From assembly GCA_023663285.1 (NCBI GenBank), contig JAMPHT010000012.1:1-64000 (forward strand): a stretch of DNA of 64,000 nt, read 5' to 3'. The stretch comes from Bacillota bacterium. GTDB taxonomy: Bacteria; Bacillota; Clostridia; Lachnospirales; Lachnospiraceae. Each line of letters begins with the position of its first letter. The first letter of the stretch is position 1. Both the position numbers and the translations under genes were made by a program. The notes beneath the pieces were generated by a model. It did no database searches, had not been told where the DNA came from, and was given only the letters and a program-made list of their open reading frames with translations. Below, piece after piece: positions 32,840 to 41,359 of this stretch.

Positions 32840-35728
32840 ATGGCGGTCTTTGCCATGCTGGGACTGGGAATGTTAAGCCTTCTTTTGACATTTGGCAAAG
32901 GGGCTGTTCATGCGGCGGAGAGACGCCAGGTGAAGGTAGCCTTTTTCCCCATGGACGGATACCATATCACCAATCAGGACGGAAGTCTGGACGGTATGGA
33001 TGTGTCGTACCTGAAAGCGTTGCGTGATTATACGGACTGGGAGATAGAGTATGTGGAATGTGCCAGCTGGGAGCAGGCGCTGCAGATGCTGGCGGACAAA
33101 GAGGTGGATCTGGTGGGTTCCGCCCAGTATTCCGCAGAACGGGCGGAAATATACCAGTATGCGGATCTTGCCAGCGGGTATACCTTCGGGGTCATTGCCA
33201 CCAATGCGGACGCAGGCATCGCTTATGAGGATTTTATGGCCATGCGGCGCGTGACCTTCGGCATGGTGGAAAATTATGTCCGGAAAACGGAATTCCTGCA
33301 GTATCTTTCGGATCATGATATAGATTTTCCGGTGATTCGGGAGTACGAGTCCACGGAAAAGCTTCAGCAGGCGCTGAGCGCGGGGGAGGTTGACGCGCTG
33401 GTACATACCTTTACTGAGATCAGGGAAGGACAGCGTCTGATCGGACGCTTTGCGCCCCGACCCTTTTACTATATCAGTTATCAGGGCAATGACGATTTGA
33501 TGCGGGAGTTGAATCAGGCCATTGCGGATCTGAAGATCAATCAGCCTGAGCTGGAGACAGAGCTGATGAATACCTTTTATTACAGCAGATTTGACAAGGC
33601 TGCCCTGCTCACTACGGAGGAGAAAAAGTACCTTGCAGATACGGAGCTGCTTACGGTAGGCTATCTGGACGGGCATTATCCCTTTTCCTATGAGGAAGAC
33701 GGCGAGTTTAAGGGGCTTTCCAGAGAAATGCTGGAGGGCAGTATTGCCCTGACGGGGCAGCGTCTGGAGTATGTGCTTCTGGAAGATGAGGGCAGCGCCA
33801 GAAAAGCTCTGCTGGACGGAGACATTGATATTCTGGTATACAGTGCCGACAAAAAGGAGGTCCTGGACAATCATTATCTCACAGCGGCCAGAGAGTATGC
33901 GGAGATTCCCCTGGTGCTGGTGATGGACAGGAACAGCAATATAGGAGATATCAGGACTCTGGGTACGGTCTCCTATCTTAAGGAGGAGGCAGAATCCTCC
34001 GTTCTGCTGCAAAATGCGGAGATAAAGGTCTATGGATCCCAGCAGGAGGGCATGACTGCGGTCAAAGACGGGGAAGTGGACGCCGTCCTGTGCGACGGGT
34101 ATATGGCGGAGCACTTGTTCCGGACGGACTTTCAGTATGAGAATTTGCAGATAAAAAATGTATTCAAGAGCGAGTACCCCATTTCCGTGGTTGTGCTGGA
34201 GGAGAACAGGCTGCTCTCCGGGATCCTGGCAAAGACGATCACGCCCATTGATTATCGGGCGGTCAGCGAATATATGTTGAAGGAGAATACCTATCCCCTG
34301 GCAAATCTGCGCACCTTTATACGGAACCACAGCTCGGTGATCATCCTGTTTCTGATGGGGGTCCTGCTTTTGGTGATCCTGGTGGCGGCGCATATCGTCC
34401 ATGACGAAAAGAGGATCCGGAAGCTGATGTACAAGGATACCTTTATGGATATCTGGAATCTGAATTATCTGATATACTGGGGAGAGCGTAAGCTGCTGCC
34501 GGAGCATAAGGGGAGCTATGCGGTGGTATATCTGAATGTGTCACAGTTCCGCCATTATAACATTATTTACGGTTGGGACGCCGGGGAAAAGCTGCTGGAG
34601 GGCATAGCGGACCTGCTCACCAACAGTGTGGACCGGAAGCAGGAGATATGCGCCAGGAATCAGGGAGACCGCTTTGCGCTGCTGCTGACCTGCGGGCAGC
34701 GGGAGGCGCTGCTGGAGCGGCTGAATGCCCTGAGAAACACAGTGGAAGAATACATATTTGCAAATACGGAAAATCATATGCCGGTGCAGATGGGTCTTTA
34801 CTTTCTGGGGCAGCAGACAAAGGAACTGCAGGTTGCCTTAAACTATGCCAGCCAGGCGTTGGATTTCACGGGAGACAGGGAAGAGAACGCTATCAAGGTC
34901 TATGACGATAAGCTGGAGCAGATGATCAAAGAGCGGCATGAGCGGGAAAAGCTGCTGCAGTCCGTGGATGTGTGGAAGGATTTTGCGGTGTATTACCAGC
35001 CAAAGGTTGACATTCGGAACGGGGAGATCGTGGGCGCGGAAGCGCTGGTGCGGTTCCTGAATCCTGCGGAGGGCGGAGCGGTAAAAGCGCCGGGATTTTT
35101 CGTTCCCTACTATGAGCAGACGGGAAAAATCACGGAGATCGACTTTTTCGTGTACGAATCTGTCTGCAGACTGCTGCGGCAGCGTCTGGACGCAGGGGAA
35201 AAGGTGGTTACCATCTCCTGTAATTTCTCCAGAATGCACTTTATCAAGCCGGGGTTTGCAGAAAAGTTTGAAGGGATACTCAATAAATACCGAATTGACA
35301 GGAATCTGATCGAGGTGGAGATTACAGAAACACTTGTTATTGAAAAGCTTCAGCAGAATACGGTAAAGGAGACGCTGGATAGTCTGCATCAGAAGGGGAT
35401 CCATCTGTCCATCGACGACTTTGGCGCGGGTCATTCCTCTTTGGGGATCTTTGAACAGATTCCCGCTGCCGTGATCAAGCTGGACAGGTCCTTCCTGTTG
35501 AATCAGCAGGATCACAACAGACAGGTGGCGATCATGCGAGGCATTGTAAATATGGCGCAGAATCTGGAGGCCCAGATAGTCTGCGAGGGCGTGGAGACGG
35601 AGGCGGATATCCGTCTGATGCAGGAGATCGGGGCGAATGTAGCCCAGGGCTACTATTATTCCAAACCCATTCCCGAAGCGGAATTTGCGGAAAGGCTGTC
35701 GGGGGGAGGATTTGGCGTAAAGGCGTGA
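32840..35728 (+). CDS. Membrane sensor EAL phosphodiesterase with degenerate GGDEF and two solute-binding domains
   Basis: A 962-residue receptor. A hydrophobic export segment (residues 1-27) is followed by two tandem extracytoplasmic family-3 solute-binding-like domains (about 30-265 and 268-480). A transmembrane helix (IILFLMGVLLLVILVAAHI, about 500), a GGDEF domain and a C-terminal EAL domain complete it. The GGDEF signature reads NQGDRF, so cyclase activity is unlikely. The EAL domain keeps GAEALVRF, the Asn of SCNFS, EITET, IDDFGAG, IKLDRS, CEGVET and AQGYYYSKP, so c-di-GMP hydrolysis is likely. ATG 32840 follows GGAGAAGG; the RRRR just upstream hints at a longer N-terminus. Confidence 0.9.
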   Translation: MAVFAMLGLGMLSLLLTFGKGAVHAAERRQVKVAFFPMDGYHITNQDGSLDGMDVSYLKALRDYTDWEIEYVECASWEQALQMLADKEVDLVGSAQYSAERAEIYQYADLASGYTFGVIATNADAGIAYEDFMAMRRVTFGMVENYVRKTEFLQYLSDHDIDFPVIREYESTEKLQQALSAGEVDALVHTFTEIREGQRLIGRFAPRPFYYISYQGNDDLMRELNQAIADLKINQPELETELMNTFYYSRFDKAALLTTEEKKYLADTELLTVGYLDGHYPFSYEEDGEFKGLSREMLEGSIALTGQRLEYVLLEDEGSARKALLDGDIDILVYSADKKEVLDNHYLTAAREYAEIPLVLVMDRNSNIGDIRTLGTVSYLKEEAESSVLLQNAEIKVYGSQQEGMTAVKDGEVDAVLCDGYMAEHLFRTDFQYENLQIKNVFKSEYPISVVVLEENRLLSGILAKTITPIDYRAVSEYMLKENTYPLANLRTFIRNHSSVIILFLMGVLLLVILVAAHIVHDEKRIRKLMYKDTFMDIWNLNYLIYWGERKLLPEHKGSYAVVYLNVSQFRHYNIIYGWDAGEKLLEGIADLLTNSVDRKQEICARNQGDRFALLLTCGQREALLERLNALRNTVEEYIFANTENHMPVQMGLYFLGQQTKELQVALNYASQALDFTGDREENAIKVYDDKLEQMIKERHEREKLLQSVDVWKDFAVYYQPKVDIRNGEIVGAEALVRFLNPAEGGAVKAPGFFVPYYEQTGKITEIDFFVYESVCRLLRQRLDAGEKVVTISCNFSRMHFIKPGFAEKFEGILNKYRIDRNLIEVEITETLVIEKLQQNTVKETLDSLHQKGIHLSIDDFGAGHSSLGIFEQIPAAVIKLDRSFLLNQQDHNRQVAIMRGIVNMAQNLEAQIVCEGVETEADIRLMQEIGANVAQGYYYSKPIPEAEFAERLSGGGFGVKA

Positions 35729-37269
35729 TCCGTGGTATATTTGCCGCCCTTGTGCCAGGTGATGGCAAGGGGCTCCAACGTATATTCCGTAATTTTATAT
35801 CCGTCAGCAGCGGGCGACACGGTGAAGCTTGCCATGCCGCCCTTTATGCTGACAGGTTCGGACTGGGCGCTGATGAAATTACCCAGAGAATAGTAGACCA
35901 GCATCTGATGCCCGTCCTTCGACGTCAGCATTTCCATGGGCTGCAGGGCGTGGGGATGGGTGCCTATGACCACGTCCACGTGGCTGTCCAGAAATACCTT
36001 TGTCCATTGCCGTTGAAATTCGTCCGGTTCTGCGGAATATTCCGTGCCCCAGTGAACGAAGAGAATGACGAGATCTGCTTCTGACCGGGCATTCTCAATG
36101 TCAGCCCTTATTTTCTCTTCATCCTCCAGGACATGAACCATATAGGGTGCGTCATCGGGTATCTTTATGCCGTTTGTGCCATAGGTATAGTTGAGCAGGG
36201 CAAAGCGGATGCCCTTTTTCAACATGATTTCGTAAGGCCGGTACTCTGTTTCTTCTTCCGTCTGCACTCCTAAGCACAGAATATCCTGTGCGTCAAAGAA
36301 TTCCTTTGTGGTATTCACGCCCTTTTTTCCTCTGTCCAGGGCATGGTTTGTGGCGCAGGTCACCACGTCGAAGCCTGCATCCGCTATGGCCTGCCCTGCG
36401 CCCATGGGAGTGCCGAACCGGGGATAGTCTCCGTACAGGGCAGGGTCGTCCACAAGAGGCGTCTCCTGGTTGATGATGGAGACGTCGCTTTCCGCAATGA
36501 CGTCCCGAAAGTTTTCAAACAGAAATCCAAAGGACTCGTCATTTAGCAGTCCATAGCGATAAATGGGTTCATGGAGCAGATTGTCCCCGAAGGCCACAAA
36601 GGAGACGGCGGCGTCCTCCAGGGTAAAGCCCCAGGAGTCCCATCTCCAGCAGCTTGTCTCGCCGGCCAGATCCGTGAATAAAAGCCGGTTCCGGGAATCC
36701 GCCCGGCGGTACAGGCTCACGTCCGCCAGATCCTTTCCCAGGTAGGAGGACATCCACTGCGGCCGGAGCCCTTCCCGGTCATACTCATATACGAAAAGGT
36801 GCTGGGACCACTTTTTTTCGTCCTTTTCCACCCAGAAAGGGCGGCTTTTGCCGTAGCGTCCTATTTTCCAGCAGAGCAGTATCAGCTCTTCCCTGCCGTC
36901 GTTGTCAATATCGGTGGATAGCGCTTTCTGAACCAGCACGCCCTTTGGGGAGGTCCATATGAGGGCATCGTCCGCAGGGGCGCCGCTGTCGGTTCCGGCA
37001 GAGGCGCTTTGCTGGGCGGTTCCGCCCCGGTCAGAGGCGGAAGCTCCGCATCGCAGGATTCGGATAACCTTGTTTTCCAGTATGATCCGGTACTCGTCGG
37101 TCTCATCCCGGAAGTCGGCGCTGCCCCATTGGATCCAATGGGGCAGGAAAGCGCCTGTATGCCACAGGGCATATATCGCCGCTGCCGCCGACAGCAGCGC
37201 CGCCAATAACAGCAGCACAAAGATGAATGCAGTTTTTATCGGTTTCTTTTTATGCTCAGTCACGCTCAT
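35656..37269 (-). CDS. CapA-family (PGA_cap, metallophosphatase-fold) membrane-anchored protein
   Basis: A 537-residue protein with an N-terminal signal anchor (AFIFVLLLLAALLSAAAAIYALW) and about 150 residues of novel-looking extracytoplasmic sequence. A C-terminal CapA/PGA_cap domain (from about residue 215) has VAFGDNLLHEP, NQETPLVDD, CATNHALDRGKKGV, LFVHWGTEY and GTHPHALQPME. These are the metallophosphatase-like motifs found in poly-gamma-glutamate capsule proteins, but no capB/capC partners are present. Its ATG overlaps the upstream DUF3160 gene by 14 bp. Its 3' end runs 73 bp into the opposing EAL gene. Confidence 0.87.
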   Translation of the reverse strand: MSVTEHKKKPIKTAFIFVLLLLAALLSAAAAIYALWHTGAFLPHWIQWGSADFRDETDEYRIILENKVIRILRCGASASDRGGTAQQSASAGTDSGAPADDALIWTSPKGVLVQKALSTDIDNDGREELILLCWKIGRYGKSRPFWVEKDEKKWSQHLFVYEYDREGLRPQWMSSYLGKDLADVSLYRRADSRNRLLFTDLAGETSCWRWDSWGFTLEDAAVSFVAFGDNLLHEPIYRYGLLNDESFGFLFENFRDVIAESDVSIINQETPLVDDPALYGDYPRFGTPMGAGQAIADAGFDVVTCATNHALDRGKKGVNTTKEFFDAQDILCLGVQTEEETEYRPYEIMLKKGIRFALLNYTYGTNGIKIPDDAPYMVHVLEDEEKIRADIENARSEADLVILFVHWGTEYSAEPDEFQRQWTKVFLDSHVDVVIGTHPHALQPMEMLTSKDGHQMLVYYSLGNFISAQSEPVSIKGGMASFTVSPAADGYKITEYTLEPLAITWHKGGKYTTDHAFTPNPPPDSLSANSASGMGLE

Positions 37270-39676
37270 ATCGATAGCTGCCCGTCCATTCCGGCTGCTT
37301 CACCGGGTTCTCATAAGTATAATTCCCGTCCTCGTCCGGCTGGCAGCCTGTCATCTGACGCCATTTGGAGTCGGTCAGTCTGTCCTCCGCAGGCCAGGTA
37401 AACTGATAGAAGGAATAAACGCTTCCCCGTGCGACCTTCAGGATGCCGTCCACCTTTACCACCACGAATATGTTTGATATCGTACCGGTGGCGGCCTCAA
37501 GCACCTGTCCGTTTGGGTCCGTGGCAATGTCCGCCACAATGGGGGCAGGACATTCCGAGCTGTCGAACCAGTCGGAAGCGGCGGCGTCCTTGGAGGCCTC
37601 ATACCAGAAATGTTCAATGTTGCCGCCATAGGAGCGGATAAATTCATATTCCTCTTCTGTCAGGGTCTCATCCTGCAGCTCCTTGCCGGATATGGTCAGC
37701 AGCTGCCGTGCCATCTGTGACAGCCGGGACAGGTCCTCCTCCTGATCGGGGGTAAGAAGGCCGTATTTCTTAAGCCCCTGGGCAGTGCGGTCCGCAAGAT
37801 CGGTAAACCTTGCATAGACCAGCGGTTCCGGCTCCACATAGCCTCTGTCGTCTACCTCTTCATCCCAGTCGCCGCCCATTTCCGCAACCACCTGCTCGGT
37901 GTAGAGGATGGTGTCATGCTTCAGCTCCGCAAAGCTGCCGGAGAAGCATTCCAGATTTTTCTTTGCCCATTCCTCGCTCTGCATAAATACAGGATAGCCT
38001 TCGCCCTTAGCTTCCAGCAGGGGCCGGAGCGTGTTCAGCCAGCCGGCGTACAGGCTTGCGGACCACAGAGCCTCATTGTCCTGTGACAGGCCCTCCTTAA
38101 GAAGCGCCATGTTTTCCGTATAGCCCTCATAGTCGGTGGCCCCGTTTTCCTCCAGGATCTCAAGGGCGGTATCGCTGCCAAGGGCTGCGGCTACGTCCAG
38201 CACATCCGGAAGCATCCGCTTTTCGCCGTCGCTGTTTTCACCCACCCTGCTGTAGATCAGGTTCTGCATGATGGCGGCGTCGATGGTAAATCGCTGTCCC
38301 ATAAAACGGAAGCCGGGGATCGTGTTATCCTCGCCGTCCTCTATGGGAATGGAATTGATGGCAGGCGGGGGGAGTGTGAGCGTCAGGGCGTGGAAGGCTT
38401 CAAAGCCTTCGCTGTTTCCCGGCAGGTCGGCCAGATCCGCGTCATTGCCATAGGCTTCGCAGATGGCGGGGGCATATTCGCTTACGCCGAAATCGTCGCT
38501 GGCGCCTGCGAAAAAGGAGGTTACCGCATAGATGGCTTCCCAGGTCTGATAGGCTTCCGCGTCGGAGGCAAGAGCCATGGTGATGAGCAGGGCGCTCCTG
38601 TCCAGGCTTTCCTCCGCCTGCTTAAAGTGTATCCTGCCGTACCACATCATGGCGCGGAAGTATTTTCCCAGCTGTTCGTCTCCCTCATAGTAGCCTCTGG
38701 GGATATACTGGGTATAGTCCTCGTATCCGCCGGTGATGGAGCAGGTCAGGGTACTGTCTGCGCTGTTGATGCAGTCCAGCTCATATGCCACGCTGTCCGC
38801 CACATAGTCTCTGACTGTGGTGCTGTCATCCAGCAGGCAGGCGCCTACGGTAAAGAAGGCTACATTGCGCCGGGCGGCCTCCTCCCATTCGCTGTCCTTC
38901 AGCTGCTCATACTGGGCGGCGCTGGTTTCCAGCATCCTGCCGCTTAACCGGGTCAGGCTGTCCGCCAGATAATTCTTCTCTATATTTCGCAGGAGGTAAC
39001 TGAAATAAAGGTGGTAGGTATGCATCAGGGAGTCAACGGTCACGAAGCTTGGAACCTGTGCATAACGATTGTACTCATATACTTCAAAGAACTCGCTGTC
39101 TCCGATGTCACTGTTTCCGATTTCTCCCACCAGGAAACCGTTTCGGGCCAGTTGGGCTGCCATGTCTGTATCCGTAGCCAGGGCATAGAAGCGGTCCAGA
39201 TTTTCAACGTTGCCCAAGTCCGGATCTATTGTGTAGGGTTCCACGTTGGGCGTTATGTCCAGGTCAGGAGTCCCGGCGCCGCTTAAGAGTCTGGGCCTTA
39301 CAGACATATCCGCCAGAGTGATGACAGGTATATTTTCCGGGGACGGGTCAGGAGCAGCCGTGGCGTCCGCCGAGGAGGGAGCGTCCGCTCCGCCGGTGTT
39401 TTTTCCATCCGCAGGCTGTGGGCTGTTCTGGGCTATAAGACCATCGGGACTTCCTGACCCGTCAGGCGGGGATCCTCCCGGACTGCGAAGCAGGAAGGCG
39501 GCGCCCAGGGCAAAAAGGCACAGGCAGGCTGCCGTCAGACTGACTGCTTTCCACAGAGAGCCGGATTTTTTTGGCAGGGGTCTGGCGTTTTCTGCCTCTT
39601 CCACGATTTCGTCATTGATGTGGGTGATCCCCTGATATATTTTCTCGCTCTTCTTTTCATATTTTTTTTGGCTCAT
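37256..39676 (-). CDS. DUF3160-domain protein with anti-sigma-like N-terminus
   Basis: An 806-residue membrane protein. Residues 1-44 (YQGITHINDEIVEEAE) resemble the short cytoplasmic sigma-binding segment of Clostridia anti-sigma factors. One transmembrane helix follows (AVSLTAACLCLFALGAAFLL), then a Pro/Ser/Asp-rich linker (about 65-115) and a large extracytoplasmic DUF3160 region to the end. That region includes TVDSLMHTYHLYF, MMWYGRIHF and WPAEDRLTD. DUF3160 has no assigned function. The ATGA overlap with the sigma gene upstream and a 14-bp overlap with the CapA gene downstream indicate tight coupling. The anti-sigma role is my inference. Confidence 0.8.
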   Translation of the reverse strand: MSQKKYEKKSEKIYQGITHINDEIVEEAENARPLPKKSGSLWKAVSLTAACLCLFALGAAFLLRSPGGSPPDGSGSPDGLIAQNSPQPADGKNTGGADAPSSADATAAPDPSPENIPVITLADMSVRPRLLSGAGTPDLDITPNVEPYTIDPDLGNVENLDRFYALATDTDMAAQLARNGFLVGEIGNSDIGDSEFFEVYEYNRYAQVPSFVTVDSLMHTYHLYFSYLLRNIEKNYLADSLTRLSGRMLETSAAQYEQLKDSEWEEAARRNVAFFTVGACLLDDSTTVRDYVADSVAYELDCINSADSTLTCSITGGYEDYTQYIPRGYYEGDEQLGKYFRAMMWYGRIHFKQAEESLDRSALLITMALASDAEAYQTWEAIYAVTSFFAGASDDFGVSEYAPAICEAYGNDADLADLPGNSEGFEAFHALTLTLPPPAINSIPIEDGEDNTIPGFRFMGQRFTIDAAIMQNLIYSRVGENSDGEKRMLPDVLDVAAALGSDTALEILEENGATDYEGYTENMALLKEGLSQDNEALWSASLYAGWLNTLRPLLEAKGEGYPVFMQSEEWAKKNLECFSGSFAELKHDTILYTEQVVAEMGGDWDEEVDDRGYVEPEPLVYARFTDLADRTAQGLKKYGLLTPDQEEDLSRLSQMARQLLTISGKELQDETLTEEEYEFIRSYGGNIEHFWYEASKDAAASDWFDSSECPAPIVADIATDPNGQVLEAATGTISNIFVVVKVDGILKVARGSVYSFYQFTWPAEDRLTDSKWRQMTGCQPDEDGNYTYENPVKQPEWTGSYRYERD

Positions 39677-40230
39677 AGATAGATATCCTCCTTTTCAAGA
39701 GTGGCTTTCAGGCTGAGACGCAGCCTGTACATTTTTTTGGTCAGCCTGGGAGCCGGGATGTTCCACTTTTCCGCCAGCTCGTTCAGGGCTGTGCCGTGCC
39801 AGTAGCGGTGTACAAACAGGGCCCGATCCTCCTTAGGCAGGGAGAGAAGCCAGGCGCTGATACACCTGCCCAGCTCCGCATCCTCGATTTCCTGCTCTAC
39901 AGTCCGGGCGGCGGGGACGCATTCCTCCAGCTCGTCCAGTATCTGATTGATGCCGTTGTAGCGTTTTTCGGCATGATTTCTGCGCCAGAGATTGATCGAG
40001 ATATTGCGCACCACCCGGCACAGCCACGCCTTGAAGTTCTCCGGGCGCTGGGGAGGCAGCCGGTTCCAGGCTTCGTTCCAGGTATCGTTGACACATTCCT
40101 CGGCGTCCTCCCGGACAGACAGCAGGTTCATTGCAATGCTGTGACATAAGGCGCCATACTTGCGGTCTGTCTCTATAATGGCATATTCGTTGCGTTTCCA
40201 GTAAAGGTCCATAATCTGAGAATCTTCCAT
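39673..40230 (-). CDS. ECF-type sigma-70 factor
   Basis: A 185-residue extracytoplasmic-function sigma factor. Region 2 (IAMNLLSVREDAEECVNDTWNEAW, cited as VREDAEECVND and TWNEAWN) with RPENFKAWLCRVVRN recognises the -10. A linker with acidic EQEIEDAE leads to region 4 (LPKEDRALFVHRYW, then LNELAEKWN), a helix-turn-helix for the -35. The ATG at 40230 follows GGGGGA on the minus strand; upstream in-frame codons lack an RBS. Being first in an operon with a membrane protein bearing an anti-sigma-like tail, it probably responds to an envelope signal. Confidence 0.88.
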   Translation of the reverse strand: MEDSQIMDLYWKRNEYAIIETDRKYGALCHSIAMNLLSVREDAEECVNDTWNEAWNRLPPQRPENFKAWLCRVVRNISINLWRRNHAEKRYNGINQILDELEECVPAARTVEQEIEDAELGRCISAWLLSLPKEDRALFVHRYWHGTALNELAEKWNIPAPRLTKKMYRLRLSLKATLEKEDIYL

Positions 40231-40311
40231 AACAAATCCCCCTATCATTTGAAAGCTTTCATCTAACAGGTCGGAATCAGGAAAGGCATATTCCCGAAAT
40301 CTCAAAATTTT

Positions 40312-40348
40312 CCTGCAAATTTTGCAGGGTCATGCTTATCTTATCATA
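40312..40348 (-). promoter_or_regulatory. Possible sigma-operon -10 and 17-bp palindrome
   Basis: On the minus strand TATGAT (plus-strand 40343-40348) could be a -10. About eight bases beyond its expected transcription start lies CCTGCAAA-T-TTTGCAGG (40312-40328), a perfect palindrome fit for an operator or small hairpin. No clear -35 was seen. Confidence 0.35.
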
Positions 40349-40440
40349 TCCGCCTCAAAAAGTAATCATCCATTCGGGTATGTCCGGTGGATTTATTTTT
40401 AGATCCGTGTTATTCTGGTGGAAGAGAGGAGGTACTGTTT

Positions 40441-40893
40441 ATGGCAGGGAATTTTTACGGGTGGCAGACGGCCGGAAAGGTGAAGGCAAAAAATAAGGTT
40501 TATAAGGGGATCGAAACGCCTCTTGACCTGTATGACGCTCTTTCCAATCTCTGGTGTGCGGACACCTGCGCACCCAGGATGCGCATGGAATGGAGTGAGG
40601 GAAATAAGACCCTGGGGCAGTGCTCCATAACCGCTTTTCTGGCCCAGGACATTTTCGGAGGCGAGGTATATGCAATGCCCACGGACAACGGCGGCGTACA
40701 CTGCTATAATGTGGTGGATGGGTATACCTTTGACCTTACCAGCGAGCAGTTTGGCGAAAGGGCAAAGGATCTCTGCTATGAGGGCAACGAAATACAGGAC
40801 AGGGAGTCAGCCGGACATTTTGGCAAGGAGGAAAAGCGCCGCAGATATGAATATTTGAAAGAGCAGCTTAAGCAACTCTTAAAACTATATTAA
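40441..40893 (+). CDS. YunG-like small protein
   Basis: A 150-residue soluble protein. The core LGQCSITAFLAQDIFGGEVY (20 residues) with a following HCYNVVDGYTFDLTSEQF resembles the B. subtilis YunG family. In that family a conserved Gln-Cys and His-Asn-x-x-Asp pattern suggests a papain-like hydrolase fold, though no activity is established. A Lys/Glu/Leu-rich C-terminal helix ends the protein. The ATG at 40441 follows AGGAGG. It is divergent from the sigma operon. Confidence 0.75.
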   Translation: MAGNFYGWQTAGKVKAKNKVYKGIETPLDLYDALSNLWCADTCAPRMRMEWSEGNKTLGQCSITAFLAQDIFGGEVYAMPTDNGGVHCYNVVDGYTFDLTSEQFGERAKDLCYEGNEIQDRESAGHFGKEEKRRRYEYLKEQLKQLLKLY

Positions 40894-40908
40894 TTTTTGG
40901 AGTTTCCC

Positions 40909-40937
40909 TTGAAAAAATACACGGAAAATCGTATATT
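40909..40937 (+). promoter_or_regulatory. Promoter of the HTH-glf unit
   Basis: TTGAAA and TATATT with a 17-bp spacer, 72 bp before the HTH gene. Confidence 0.72.
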
Positions 40938-41008
40938 AAGCCTATAGGGAATATAGCGGAGGAGCTGTGTTTTGCAGTGCAGCAGCTTTGAAATGGAGGT
41001 AGATAAAA

Positions 41009-41359
41009 ATGACGAAAGCGGAGATTTTGAAGAATGAGATCTTGAGGCAGTACCGCAGTGTGCGCCAGTTTGCAATGGAACTGAAGATTCCTTACAGTAC
41101 GCTGGTGACTGCGCTGGAGCGCGGCATTGAGGGAATGGCATACGGTACGGTCATAAAGATGTGTGACAAGCTCAGCCTGAATCCGGTGGACTTTTCTTCT
41201 CTGGAGCGGGACACATCCCTGGGGGAGCAGCTGCTTGAAAACCGGGTGATGCAGAATTATGTCAGGCTGAATCAGGAAGGCAGGGACAAGATACTTGAGC
41301 TGATGGAGGATTTTGGCCAGATCGACAAGTATAAGGCGAAGGGGAAGAAAAGCAAATGA
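41009..41359 (+). CDS. Cro/CI-like helix-turn-helix regulator
   Basis: A 116-residue protein. An N-terminal helix-turn-helix (about residues 18-62: VRQFAMELKIPYSTLVTALE, 20 residues, then TVIKMCDKLSLNP) is of the phage-repressor-like type. A helical C-terminal half (LNQEGRDKILELMEDFGQI) ends in a Lys-rich tail. This architecture is common among small Firmicutes regulators and is reminiscent of the C-terminal helix of XRE proteins. AATGGAGG precedes the ATG. It shares ATGA with glf, so it is probably co-expressed with the mutase and may control this unit. Confidence 0.85.
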   Translation: MTKAEILKNEILRQYRSVRQFAMELKIPYSTLVTALERGIEGMAYGTVIKMCDKLSLNPVDFSSLERDTSLGEQLLENRVMQNYVRLNQEGRDKILELMEDFGQIDKYKAKGKKSK

